From Loripinus fragilis (Eukaryota > Mollusca > Bivalvia > Lucinida > Lucinidae), in assembly GCA_964019695.1 (NCBI GenBank), contig OZ026530.1, forward strand, positions 27,106,108 to 27,170,107: a DNA stretch of 64,000 nucleotides. Direction: 5' to 3'. Positions within the stretch are counted from its first letter, which is position 1. The number at the start of each line of letters is the position of its first letter. A program made the translations under genes and the position numbers. Below the pieces are notes generated by a model. The model worked only from the letters and a program-made list of their open reading frames with translations, was not told where the DNA came from and did no database searches. This document shows positions 52,999-64,000 of the stretch, piece by piece.

Positions 52999-53919
52999 AC
53001 CCTATATTTGTATGTCGGCATTTTTCTTAACTTGCTATATACAAAAATATCCAAAAAGATAAATGAACTCATACAATACATATCTCTATGTTCTGGAGCG
53101 AGAGTCTTGCACATATTAAGATAAAGAAATGGTGCATCATTGACTTGAAAAACACACAGAGTGTTATATGCAGTTATTTCTGATAGAGATAAAATATGAT
53201 GTATGTATTGCTATTTTCAGTGTGGTGTGTGTGCACTTAATTGCAATTTGTTCAAGGTGAAGCCTATGTACGAATAATTAACATTTTACTGTCATAACAC
53301 TAGCTGATATTCTTTAGTTTAACCTAATTTTATACAATTCTCGTTCATTCACAATATAAGACGTGTCCTAGTGTATGTTTTATGTGCCCTTTCTCAGAAG
53401 AGCTAGAAATAAATATTAAATATGAAGTTATTGGTACCTAACGACCGGAGCAACAATTACAGCGGGTTTGAGATGGAATATATATGTAGGCATTATTTGC
53501 AAAAGGCTAAGCCAATTTAAAACAGATGACCCCATCCCTTAACTCGGAGTGATAGGAATATTGCTGGCACAGATATTTATAAAGGCAGATTCTTTCTTCA
53601 TTGGAACAGCGTCCCAGAATCTGCAATAAAGTGCAAATGGCTGTTTTTTCCTGATTTTACATCTAGACTGATAGTGCTATTGGTTGATTGTCAACTATCC
53701 TGATCCTGTACTTTATCGAAATCAAATGAGGACCGAGGATTGTATACGCCATTTTCTCACTGGAAATTACAAGCTAGTAAAAGTAGTTGAAAATCTAAAC
53801 ATTTTTTACAGTAAAACACACCACAAAACTAGTATTGTTCCGTTTCATGTATGCATTGCTCTAAACATATGTAGGATAGTACTAGGAGTACATTCGTATA
53901 TATAATACCATTACACGTT

Positions 53920-54115
53920 TAACCCATTTAGCCGATTCCTACCATTATCACAAAAACGAGCCCATTTCCAATTTTAGGGGTGTAAGATGGTGTTTTTCTT
54001 TTTTTTCTTCAAATTTTAATAGAACATTCTGTGAGCAAACTGAGAAGATCGCATTATGCGGTGTCTGATCTTGGTCTGCATTGTTTGCATAGGTCCCCCA
54101 AAAAGGACGCTTGGC
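53920..54115 (+). repeat. Hairpin family H copy
   Basis: Contains aacccatttagccgattcct, ggggtgtaagatggtgtttt, aatagaacattctgtgagca, gcggtgtctgatcttggtct and aaaaaggacgcttggcata. Confidence 0.7.
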
Positions 54116-55188
54116 ATATGTTAATATATGTTAATATAAAGATGCGTGGCTTAAATTTTAATATTAGTTATCCTAAGCATGGTAGTATGGTATGACATTA
54201 GAATGAGGGCCCTTAAATGTTTATGTTTTGAAGATTAAGACCAGGAGGAGTGAAGAAAGTTAAATACTTTTAAATCAGTTAAAATCACTGTTTAAATAAG
54301 TTCTATGTGTAAATGCAACAGTGTGCAAAACATCGATTCTCGAAAAAATTAAACGGTTCGGTAGTCTCGCCATGTTTAGAATAGCAATAAAACTCAAATC
54401 TCTGTTGACATGTGGTGAGCTTACTTTAAAGTGTGCTGGTTTTTAATCATTCCTGCCTCCACTCCCCAGCAGTTTGTTATGTACGAATTCACCAACCAGC
54501 ATTTAAAAGGCTGGTCGATTTTCAATTTGCATGGGATTCGACCGACGCATTGGAAGATGCATCGTCAGTGTAACGTGTACTACAAATGACCCTTCGTGTC
54601 CGTGTCATAAGTAACGTCTAACCTCAGGGTAACCAATTAGCCTCCTTAGTGATACAATTATATTAGGACAGTGTTGACATACTGGGTGCATACAACATGA
54701 AGATGTCATAGTTTGTCATAAATCACCGACTCTCTGTCACTCCAACTGCCTCATTCACACATATCTCAATAATATGTACACATTATAGTGTGTAATTAAA
54801 TTTGTTTTAACTTGCTTCTTAATAAAATCCTTCTTAATAATGAAAACCACACCTTGAATTAAAAAAAAATATGCACTTTCAATACTGCTTTCAACGCTGA
54901 GACAAGCCCGTGCATCCTTGCAGCCTCGCCAGAGCCTTTGCTGCTCTCATACACAATACGGATGGATGTATTCGTAAGATTCGTCATTGTGAGCATACAT
55001 GAAGTTTTTGCGAATGTATGCGATAAGTACCAAAATGTTGTGTGCTGGCCCATATCTATTCTGTTTGTATATTGTTTTGGTGCTGAGGTGTTTGGTTTCG
55101 GGACGTGTGAGGGGACTGGAGAGGGTTTGAATCTGGAGAGGCTGATTTTGGTGGTCGTCTAGGGTGATTTGGGTGGTTTGGGTGTTTT

Positions 55189-55458
55189 TTGATGACTACA
55201 AATTTCGTTTATCAAAAACCTTTAAAAAGTGGTATTTTGAATTGGAGATGTGCAGTTAAATCCTGTAAAGAACCTTTAAACACAGATTCTGAATGCACCG
55301 AAATCAATGAAGTAAATGCTAGCAAAGCCATGAATCTGACAAAAGAAAGGATGAACGCCCAGCAAAATCGTATTAATCTGAAAAAGAAAGCCACGGAAAG
55401 TATAACGGCCAGACCTATCAAAGTCATTCGTTCAGAGCTGCAACCGTGTGCTGAATAG
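55189..55458 (+). pseudogene. FLYWCH-type zinc-finger fragment
   Basis: The 89-codon frame contains N-F-V-Y-Q-K-P-L-K-S-G-I-L-N-W-R-C, then S-C-K-E-P-L-N-T-D, matching the F/Y, W, C, C pattern of FLYWCH fingers. The closing His pair seems to be lost (S-E-C-T-E-I follows). The tail, with L-K-K-K-A-T-E-S-I-T-A-R-P-I-K-V-I, resembles the basic spacer found after FLYWCH domains in MULE transposases and their host-derived relatives. The frame then stops. It is either a dead transposon piece or a single exon; no neighbouring catalytic domain is seen. Confidence 0.55.
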
Positions 55459-56154
55459 AGTTCGGCTAACGGAAGGCTTAATGCACCTTTATAAATGTAT
55501 AACTATCTGTAACGACTTTCAACTACCTTAATTACTCATGATTGAATTTTAATAAGGTGTGAAAAATGTGCGGAAATGATATGCAGAATCGTGCGCAAAT
55601 GAAGGAATCAAAGAGCGCAAAAGATATACTGAAGTGCGCAAATGAAAAGCGCCGGTTTCCACGGACCATCATGTCGATGCGAATTGCCGTACTCCAAGTT
55701 TTTTTCGTTTTTGATAATGTATCAGTCAAATTGAAATCGTTGTAAACGAAACTTTTATCGAAATTGATTTCCAATATGCTCATTATTTTGGAGTTGAAAA
55801 GGAGGTGGAAAATGCTTTTTAGCACCGTAAAAACAATATTTTTGGATGGGACGGGTTGGTTTTAGCGGTACCATCTGGCAATGTTTCACGATGTTTTGTA
55901 ACTTACAGATTCGTGGACATGGACAGGTGTTTGATATCTCTAACATCGAATTATATTCGTTTCGAAGGTAGGCACTTATTACAAACCATTGAAAAAACGT
56001 TTGACTCACCCCACTACGTGCCATGTCTGTGTTGACAATCGATTAAGTTGGCACCAAGTTCCGGAGTCGATGCTATACGGTGATCATGTGAAAGTGAACG
56101 GTCATTATCACATAATAATGTTGTTTGCGCTACTGTCACATAGTCTAGGTATAT

Positions 56155-56280
56155 ACCAAATCACTTCTACAGCCGTGCGGTAGAAGCCGGCTTTTACAGC
56201 GACGTATATCCACCGACCTGGGTTTGATACCTGAAAATTTTTCGCTCTACGACAATGGCATCCACCGTAAATAACCCATC
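56155..56280 (+). mobile_element. SINE-like element T, copy 1
   Basis: gtgcggtagaagccggcttt ... ccgacctgggtttgatacct ... ttcgctctacgacaatgg. Its second copy (56405-56545) carries a clear B-box-like gggttcaattcccggc, so the head may derive from a tRNA. Confidence 0.5.
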
Positions 56281-56404
56281 CTATCACCGCTCTGAGCATA
56301 AACATAAATATCTCCCTTGGTCTCATTTTCACGTGATTCCTGTACCAAGAAATTCAAGGACGAATTTCAAATTGGAGGGGTAAATGCCAATGGGTCTTGT
56401 TATA

Positions 56405-56545
56405 TACTAATACACTTCTACTGCCTTGCGGTAGAAGCCGGGTTTTACAGTGACGTGATAGAAGGTTTGCATGTAGATCCAGCGACCTGGGTTCAATTCC
56501 CGGCTAGGACAGGGTGAAATATTGTCGCTCTACGACACTTCTTTC
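56405..56545 (+). mobile_element. SINE-like element T, copy 2
   Basis: cttgcggtagaagccgggtt ... gacctgggttcaattcccgg ... tgtcgctctacgacactt. It has the same order of blocks as copy 1, with a 15-base internal insertion. Confidence 0.5.
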
Positions 56546-56741
56546 ATAAAGTAGTGACTGCCAATGAAAATATGTTTCTATACACTAAAGGAAAAGTGCA
56601 GTTTTCAGAGCTTGTACTCATTTGAAATGCAGTGTAATGGCATAAATGCAAGGTATTGAAGGATACAGTTAGATTTTAAAACAGCATGCAGATCGACGGA
56701 CGGCAGGTGAGCATGGGTGCAATGTTTCAGCTGAAACAAAA

Positions 56742-57968
56742 AATGCATGGGGGAGGTGGTCCGTACCAGTATCAGTAAACAAGTACCATTATCAGTAAAC
56801 AACGACCAGTATCAGTAAACAAGTACCAGTATCAGTAAACAAGTACCAGTATCAGTAAACTTGTACCAATATCAGTTAACAAGTACCAGCATCAGTAAAC
56901 AAGTACCAGTATCAGTAAACAAGTACCAGTATCAGTAAACAAGTAACAATATCAGTAAACAAGTACCAGTATCAGAAAACAAGTTCCAATATCAATAAAC
57001 AAGTACCAGTATCAGTAAACAAGGACCAGCATTAGAAAAACAAGTACCAGTATCAGTAAACAAGTACTAGTATCAGTAAACAAGTACCAGTATCAATAAA
57101 CAAGCACCAGTATCAGTAAACAAGTACCAATATCAGTAAACAAGTAACAATATCAGTAAACAAGTAACAATATCAGTAAACAAGTACCAATATCAGTAAA
57201 CAAGTACCAGTATCAGTAAACAAGTACCAGTATCACTAAACAAGTACCAATATCAGTAAACAAGTACCAGTATCAGTAAACAAGGACCAGTATCAGTAAA
57301 CAAGTACCAGTATCAATAAACAAGTACCAGTATCAGTAAACAAGTACCAGTATCAGTAAACAAGTACCAATATCAATAAACAAGTACCAGTATCAGTAAA
57401 CAAGGACCAGTATTAGAAAAACAAGTACCAGTATCAGTAAACAAGTACTAGTATCAGTAAACAAGTACCAGTATCAATAAAGAAGCACCAGTATCAGTAA
57501 ACAAGTACCAATATCAGTAAACAAGTAACAATATCAGTAAACAAGTACCAGTATCAGTAAACAAGTACCAATGTCAGTAAACAAGTTCCAGTATCAGTAA
57601 ACAAGTACCAGTATCAGTAAACAAGTACCAGTATAAATAAACAAGCACCAGTATCAGTAAACAAGTGGCAGTATCAGTAAAGATGTACAAGTATCAGTAA
57701 ACAAGTACCAGAATCAGTAAATAAATACCAGAATCAGTAAGCAAGTACCAGTATCAGTAAACACGTAAAGGTAGACCACTCTCAGCCAGCTAATCGCCAT
57801 TTAAATGCCGTGTCACTGCATGCCGAACATGCCTTACAATAAATGCTGGCTGGGTAGCCTTGTGATTTTTCAGGGGGTCTTACCAGGTGTCCTTAGGAGG
57901 CATATGGCTTTGTAATTTTCCAGAAGGGTCGCAAACCACAGTCCCCTCCTCCTCTGGACCCATGCATG
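56742..57968. mobile_element. MITE D-like element expanded by an internal minisatellite
   Basis: The left edge atgcatgggggaggtggtcc and right edge cctctggacccatgcatgg are rough inverted copies. A degraded D hairpin (57772-57836) and the phrase aaatgctggctgggtagcct are shared with the MITE D at 46569-46857. The 20-bp tandem array fills the left half. Confidence 0.5.
56765..57770 (+). repeat. 20-bp minisatellite, ~50 units, with higher-order duplication
   Basis: Unit caagtaccagtatcagtaaa with single-base variants (accaat, aataaa, ggacc). A marked variant, aaggaccag followed by attagaaaaa, appears at 57021 and 57402, 381 bases apart, followed in both places by the same run of variants. So about 19 units were duplicated as a block. 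Confidence 0.95.
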
Positions 57969-58545
57969 GAATGATGGAGCTTAAATACAACTTAAATGAA
58001 GTTGTTGAAATAGTGGGCTGGGTTATTTACATATAGAGCTTTTTGCAATATACGTACGTCATCAATAATACAACTTCTCCAGTGACCTCGTTCATAGAAT
58101 AAAGATAGATATATTCTTACATAATTTTTACATCCAAAGTCACGTCTTCTTGTTGTAGAAAATATCTATCAATCTCCCTTTTGTATCTCTATCTTATCAT
58201 GTTTAATGAATGACTCATTGTACAGTAAACATACCATTTGGGAAGATTTTTAAAGAAAGGCTTTCCTTGATAAATTAACTTTTTTTTTCGTAGTTAATCA
58301 AACAAAATCTAAATGGTGATAAAACAGTTTAGTTTTGACATTATTCGTATTTCAACAAACAACACCCACTTAAAATCGACTCCGAAAATATTACAACTAC
58401 ATCAAAAGATTAAAAATGCTCATAAGGTGTGTGGCAGAGACTTTCAAACTGAAATTTGAAACAGAGTAAACATAGTGTTTTAATGAAATAAATTATCATG
58501 GTGGCTTATTTACCCAAAGGGTTCGAAGTTCAAAATTTTAAAAAT

Positions 58546-58750
58546 AGTAAGTGAGTATGATCAGGAAATACCACAATCACAAACCTCAGACAAACCCATG
58601 GCACCGCGAGTAAGAGCCACATAACCATCACGAGACACCAGGAAGACAAACTAAGCTAAGCAACCAGCTCTCTCTTCCCTATCAAGATAATTGCAAAACT
58701 AGAATGAGCATAAAGTAACGTACAGCAAAACAAAGATGCATGTAATCCAA
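58546..58750 (+). repeat. Dispersed repeat A, copy 7
   Basis: agtaagtgagtatgatcagg, ccatggcaccgcgagtaaga and ctctcttccctatcaagata are shared with the other copies. Confidence 0.7.
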
Positions 58751-59560
58751 TTTATCTAGGATTAAAGGCAAACAGTTGATAAAAAATATGCTTGATTGTT
58801 AGCGTTGTTTAAAAATGTTCAAATATAACGGTTGGACATCGTGTTTTTACTGCTCATCCTTCAGCAAGGGTAGGAATTTTATGATTGAACCTAAAACAGT
58901 GCTGTCATGTTTTGTATCCTTTCAGGTTTGGGTAACGACTTGACGTGTGTATCAACTTGACTTAGTTTTCTTGTATGTGTAAAACATGAAAGGTCATTGT
59001 TAGTTCTTGTATCCTCTAGGTGCCAAAGATAGGTAATGCTCCCTTATAACAACGACATTTGCTAAGCATGTTTATTTGTTACTGTTTCTTCACAGATGAT
59101 GCACAAAATTGTATAAAGCTAGATAACATCAGAATTGGGGTAATTAAAATTGTAATTGTGATTATTTGTAATTTAGTTACATTTCCAAATAGATAAGTTA
59201 TGAACTTCAGTTACCTTCGATGATCATAAACACATTAAATACGTATAAAGAGTTTATTATTCTTAGCTGTAAATGCCTATCATTTGATTTTCTGAAAAGA
59301 TGAATGTCACATGAAACGAATGAGATAAGAACTAGTCATGCTAATATAGTCGTAAAATAGCATAGAACAAATTTACCACAGACGCAGTCTATGAATTTTA
59401 TGCATATTATAATAAAGATATGGCTTTATGGCAATCAACCTTAATAGTCAAAATGCAAAAAAACACTACAAATAGAACGTGTGAGATTCAAATTATGTGA
59501 AGGTGCATTACCAAACTTCTACAATATTTTAAACCAATAAACTGCTCATTTGCCATGACC

Positions 59561-59562
<2 letters not shown>

Positions 59563-59612
<50 letters not shown>
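59563..59612. repeat. (AAT)n microsatellite
   Basis: About 17 AAT units. No gene is seen in 58750-60080. Confidence 0.95.
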
Positions 59613-60081
59613 GGATTCAGAAACAAAATGAATTTCAGTGACCCTGGGGCCTATCATTGTTGATCTAGTAACAAAAAATGAAATGGAAAATAAATAGGAT
59701 GGTCCATTTGGGGCCAAACTGGCAAACTCTTGCTGGCAAAGCCAGCATTTTAATACATCGAGAAATAATTCATTTTGTCACTATCTGATATTCTTTTTTG
59801 AATCTTAGGGCACACTTTGAAAGCCAACCTTTATGTCTTTCACAGGGCCACTGAGTTTGTTTGTTTTTCAAATACTTTTATGAAAAAAAAAACAGTTATT
59901 CTCTGGCATTTAAGCTTGTTTTAAAAATAAATTTCCATGGTTTATCTTGTACAATTGTAAGATTTCCTAAGACAAATGTGTATTGTGTAATGTGGTGGCA
60001 ACAAGTTTGAAAATTTTGGCATTTTACAGATGTCATAAAAACATCTGTATTTTCTTTTAAGTGATAAAGAAAATTGTATAT

Positions 60082-60548
60082 GTCTCCCTGCCCTTCACTA
60101 TAGTGTAGATTTTATTTTCTTGTCCTTTGGGATCATTGGTTTCATTGTGGAACTTTGAAACTATTAGAGGGTCACTGATGGGACCTAAATGGCAGAAACT
60201 GGCTGGTCTGGCCCAGGAGGTGTGCACACTCTGGTTTCAGTTCTTTGGTGCAGTCTTTGCTTCCAAAGAATACCCTTTTAAGAACATATTTGACTTCACT
60301 ACAGCTGGTGACTGGGACTGTGTGGCGGCGGTAGAACGTCTCCCTGCCCTTACTATAGTGTAGATTTTATTTTCTTGTCCTTTGGGATCATTGGTTTCAT
60401 TGTGGAACTTTGAAACTATTAGAGGGTTACTGATGGGGCCTAAATGGCAGAAACTGGCTGGTCTGGCCCAGGAGGTGTGCACACTCTGGTTTTAGTTCTT
60501 TGGTGCAGTCTTTGCTTCCAAAGGATACCCTTTTAAGAACATATTCAT
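60082..60548 (+). repeat. Tandem direct duplication, ~207-bp copies 257 bases apart
   Basis: Copy 1 at 60082-60292 and copy 2 at 60339-60548 share tctccctgccctt ... ttgtcctttgggatcattgg ... cagtctttgcttccaaagaa with only a few differences. The 46-bp spacer (gactgggactgtgtggcggc) is unique. The 78-codon frame across it is not convincing as a gene. Confidence 0.9.
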
Positions 60549-60689
60549 TTCTTTTACCTTGCATCGCTTGACATAATAATACAAGAAGTCCTCAATATAA
60601 AATCAACCTGATGGACATGTAAAATTTAGAGTGACAAGGTTATTCAGGATCTTTGGTTACTTTTGTTGAAGTCTCCTTAATGGCAATGA

Positions 60690-60845
60690 AATGTAATTGA
60701 ATGTAATTAATAACATAAGGCAAAGTAATTGTATGTAATTAATTACTTTGCTCAAAAGCCATGTAATTGTAATTGTAATTTAATTGAACAAACTCCAATG
60801 TAATTGTAATTCATTAATTACTTATTCAAAGTAATTGACCCCAAG
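60690..60845. repeat. TAATTGTAATT-rich repeat
   Basis: Dense atgtaattgtaatt / aattacttt alternation, self-complementary. Similar stretches occur widely in animal DNA transposon ends. No gene is seen in 60850-61600. Confidence 0.5.
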
Positions 60846-61614
60846 TCTGGATAACATAAAGAAATTATCGTATTTGTGCAGTTACAGACTGCACCCTGTG
60901 TTTAAATATTCTGGTAGATTATCTTATTTATGCAATGACAAAAATACATCACATGTTTAAATATGTAGACCTAATTTTTGCAAGAACAAAAACCACAACC
61001 AATGCTAACATATTTAGGTAGGTCATAATCATTTATGCAGTGACAAAATATACACGATGTGTTTAATAGTAAGGTATACTTTCTTATTTATGACAAACAC
61101 CTGTAAAAATGCATTTAATATTAAAGTCTGTAACGCTGAAAATAAGCACCTTTCGTCCAACACAAATAATCCCCAAAATAACAATATTTATTAGCACTAA
61201 TCATGATCATGTAGTCGTACTTATATCTATGTCCATGGCTCTCGTTAATGGTGGTTAATGAACGACTAAATCAAACCAGACCTGCTGTTTCAAATATTCT
61301 AGGTTCTCCCTATTTCTGAATGATCAGATATATGACGTTTTCAGATCACGAAAGCTGTCGCGTTGTTTCGGTTTCTACTCGAACATTAATTTGTATGTAT
61401 TGGGATTCTGCGAGGAAGCAGAATACATTGCTTATGAAGCTGTGCTATCGAGCTAGAGGATAAGTTTATCATGTATAATACTTATACTTTCAATTAGCTC
61501 TTACATGTATGAGCCGATTCAACAAAAATGGAGTCTGCTGTTTTCAAATATGAGTGTTCTCTATAGCACTTTCCAAAGGATCCGTTTAACATTTTATTTA
61601 TATTAAACAAAGAA

Positions 61615-61843
61615 CGCAAACAAGAACAAGTGAACGTCACATCAAATTCATAACATACCTACGAGCACCTCGTATATCAATAGGAAGAACCAAGGGAATA
61701 AAGTTAGACCATTAATTAACATACATAAGCAAGAACAAGTGAGCGTCACATCAAATTCGTAGCATAACTATGACCTATGAGCACCTCGTATATCAGTAGG
61801 AAGAAACAAAGGAACAAAGTTAGACCATTAATTAACACACACA
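61615..61843 (+). repeat. ~109-bp tandem duplication
   Basis: caagaacaagtgaacgtcac at 61621 and its near copy at 61730, each followed by tgagcacctcgtatatca-type and aaagttagaccattaattaa sequences. Confidence 0.85.
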
Positions 61844-62862
61844 CAAGCAGGACAACATATAGCAATCGAATCGAACCAAATAACCAAAAACAATGAAAGA
61901 GGCACATATTTCATTGTATTAGTTTTATCATTTAAAAATGCCACAAAGACACATGGGCAAGGTATGAATTAGCATGAATCCATTTTAATGTATTCAGTAT
62001 TAGTGGGGCTTCGCCATGAGAACACCTGATTTTGGTGCATGCGAACTTTGCCAATTCCTTCCTATAATTATTATAATTACTAATCTTGTTGAATGTAAAA
62101 TATCAATATTCCATCAAGTTTGTGTAGCTGAGAACTTGACCAGAATTTAACCTAACCTGGTCGCAAATCCAGTGAGCAGGTTGTCTCGTGACTAGGCCAA
62201 CTTTTAGTGTGGCAGTATGATTAGGCAATAAATCTATTGATGTATGTTTATTTCATTAATATATGAACAATAAAGCTTCTATTAAAATGGTATAAAATAA
62301 AATATAGGTCATTACCTACTATGATTCACGTACATATGTGGCATTGGTACAGACTTTACTAGAACACTCGCCGAGAACGGGCAATCTAGAATGTTTAATT
62401 ATTTTAGCCGTTTCTTTTTTATCAATGAAATAAAGAGGTCACTTTTGGGAACTATTTTTGTGGTTCACCGGTTGCAATTTGAGTATTTGTTCACTGGTTC
62501 AGTGGATCTTTTCTACACAATCCCTGTTTCAAGAAATATTTCTCCTGACATAGGATTCCGTTAAGAACAAAAAAGTGCTTGTATGTGGTGGTCACCAGGG
62601 TTTACCATGAACCCAAGTACAATCTGCACGTCTGCGTAAGCCTCCTTTGGGATTAAGAGATGTGAGAAACGTCTGCTTAAAAGTTTAATTGAGGTCCTGC
62701 ACACGTGCTTGTTTGCGTTAGACGAAGCAGACAACGGCCATGAACGATGTAAGCGGGACCTTCCGGTGCAATTAGTTCATATTATATATATTATTCATGT
62801 AATGCTAATTTCTCAACGATAGTAGTTCCTTTCTAAAGTCTCTGCTTCATGTATAAATACAA

Positions 62863-63032
<170 letters not shown>

Positions 63033-63049
63033 CTTCAGTCTCTGCATGA

Positions 63050-64000
63050 TATGTCTGTATTGTGCATTGGGAAATATTCCCATTCATTATGGCTACAACA
63101 CTTGGGGAAACACGACGGCCGCAAATATTGAACATCTCTCCAAGTTACAAAAACGGGCTGCGCGAATCATATAAAGGGCTGATTTTATGACTCCTTCAAC
63201 ACTATCATGTTTGATAGACTTGAATGGCTTTCCGTACCTAAACGCTTAATGTACAATAAGGCTGTATTAACATATAAAGCACTAAACAATTTAGCACCAG
63301 CATATATATCTGGCCTGCTTAAACCGGTGTCCGAAACCCATACTCGTTCTTTAAGGTCATCTGAAAATGGACTTCTCTCCGTACCTAGATCACGTACTGC
63401 GTTATATGACCGCTCTTTCTCATACTCTGCCTCAAAATTGTGGAACGCACTACCACAGTCAATCCGAACTAAACCTTCCTTAAAAAGTTTCAAAACATCT
63501 TTGAAAGCACAAATTCAAACATAATTGTACGCCGGACACTTTGTTTATACCGCATCTGTATACAGACTACAGTAATAGGTGATGAGTGTCTGCGGAAATT
63601 TGAGTGCAGATATGCTACTGAAAAGCTACTCGACAGACTAGTATTTTGGTCTGGGCCTTGCCTTCTGCTATTTGCACTTTGGAGTGATCAGCGGGGCCTT
63701 TGTTGTTCTGTGCGAAGGCTCAGACACGATTGAGTCTCCGCCGATCGGACGGTATTAAATTTGACATATGTTCGGTGATTGTTGTGATTGGCTCGTTATT
63801 AATTATGAATTAGAAAGTTTTCCATGAATGTGCTATTTCAAGCTTTGAAGATGTATTTGAACTGTTTAATGCATCCATGCACCCTTATAAAACATGTGCA
63901 ATTTGTAAATAATGTTTTGATGTATATAGATTTTGTTATAGAGGGCCACTTGGTAGAATGACTATTTCAGCTAAAAGTGTACACCTCTTTAAATATTGTA
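63050..64000 (+). mobile_element. 3' end of a non-LTR retrotransposon (LINE), decayed
   Basis: At 63060-63175 the frame reads I-P-I-H-Y-G-Y-N-T-W-G-N-T-T, then H-L-S-K-L-Q-K-R-A-A-R-I-I, the conserved end of LINE reverse transcriptases, and then a stop. After a shift, 63207-63524 reads F-D-R-L-E-W-L-S-V-P-K-R-L, then K-A-L-N-N-L-A-P-A-Y-I and S-A-S-K-L-W-N-A-L-P. This C-terminal motif set is known from CR1/Jockey-like LINEs. A 3' UTR follows (63525 on) and runs off the window. It is broken by at least one stop and one frame shift. Confidence 0.8.

Noticed and set aside
56765..57770. CRISPR-like regular array
   Set aside because: Units are direct 20-bp tandem repeats with no unique spacers, in an animal genome; it is a minisatellite.
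60127..60363. 78-codon open frame
   Set aside because: It runs through one copy of the direct duplication and its spacer, and the second copy does not keep a matching frame.

Overview
The window is AT-rich, repeat-dense animal nuclear DNA. It has no operons, Shine-Dalgarno sites or dense bacterial-style ORFs. It does have spliced exons with GT..AG borders, tRNA-derived SINEs, LINE 3' ends, a decayed Tc1/mariner transposase, long microsatellites and many palindromic MITE-like elements. The style of the repeats (a SINE with a conserved central domain, hairpin MITEs with a GATCAGAC core, foldback elements) suggests a bivalve mollusc. That is inference from general knowledge; no species is claimed.

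The one complete gene I can reconstruct lies on the minus strand between 48933 and 31003. Six exons join in frame with consistent phases into a 636-residue protein. It has a signal peptide, an acidic/proline-rich linker, a Gly/Met-rich block, Arg/Pro-rich segments, twelve copies of a decapeptide of the form G-Q-E-F-G-P-S-S-S-S, and a Gly/Met-rich tail. The mature chain has no cysteine. It looks like a secreted structural or matrix protein; I do not recognise the family. Its introns are full of repeats, and a 427-bp five-block tetranucleotide array starts three bases past the donor core of exon 2.

Weaker gene evidence: two phase-compatible exons of an unknown minus-strand gene (14689-14525 and 12299-12225); a fragmentary minus-strand gene or pseudogene just upstream of the main gene (about 51239-49972) whose pieces are protein-like but not all in one frame; a possible two-exon 58-residue ORF at 1237-1676 (+); a possible secreted Cys-rich ORF pair at 18595-19301 (+); and a FLYWCH-like zinc-finger fragment at 55189-55458 (+).

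Layout: 0-4.6 kb, repeats plus the small ORF. 4.7-9.6 kb, a ~5 kb inverted-repeat element with a decayed coding remnant. 10.8-12.2 kb, a 47-bp minisatellite and triplet arrays, then the two unknown exons. 15-31 kb, repeats including a 1.7-kb foldback element (22.05-23.78 kb), a Tc1 pseudogene and a 563-bp MITE nested in an older repeat. 31-49 kb, the main gene with repeat-laden introns, including nested insertions. 50-51.3 kb, the fragmentary gene. 52-64 kb, repeats including a ~1-kb 20-bp minisatellite inside a MITE, and a LINE 3' fragment at the right edge.
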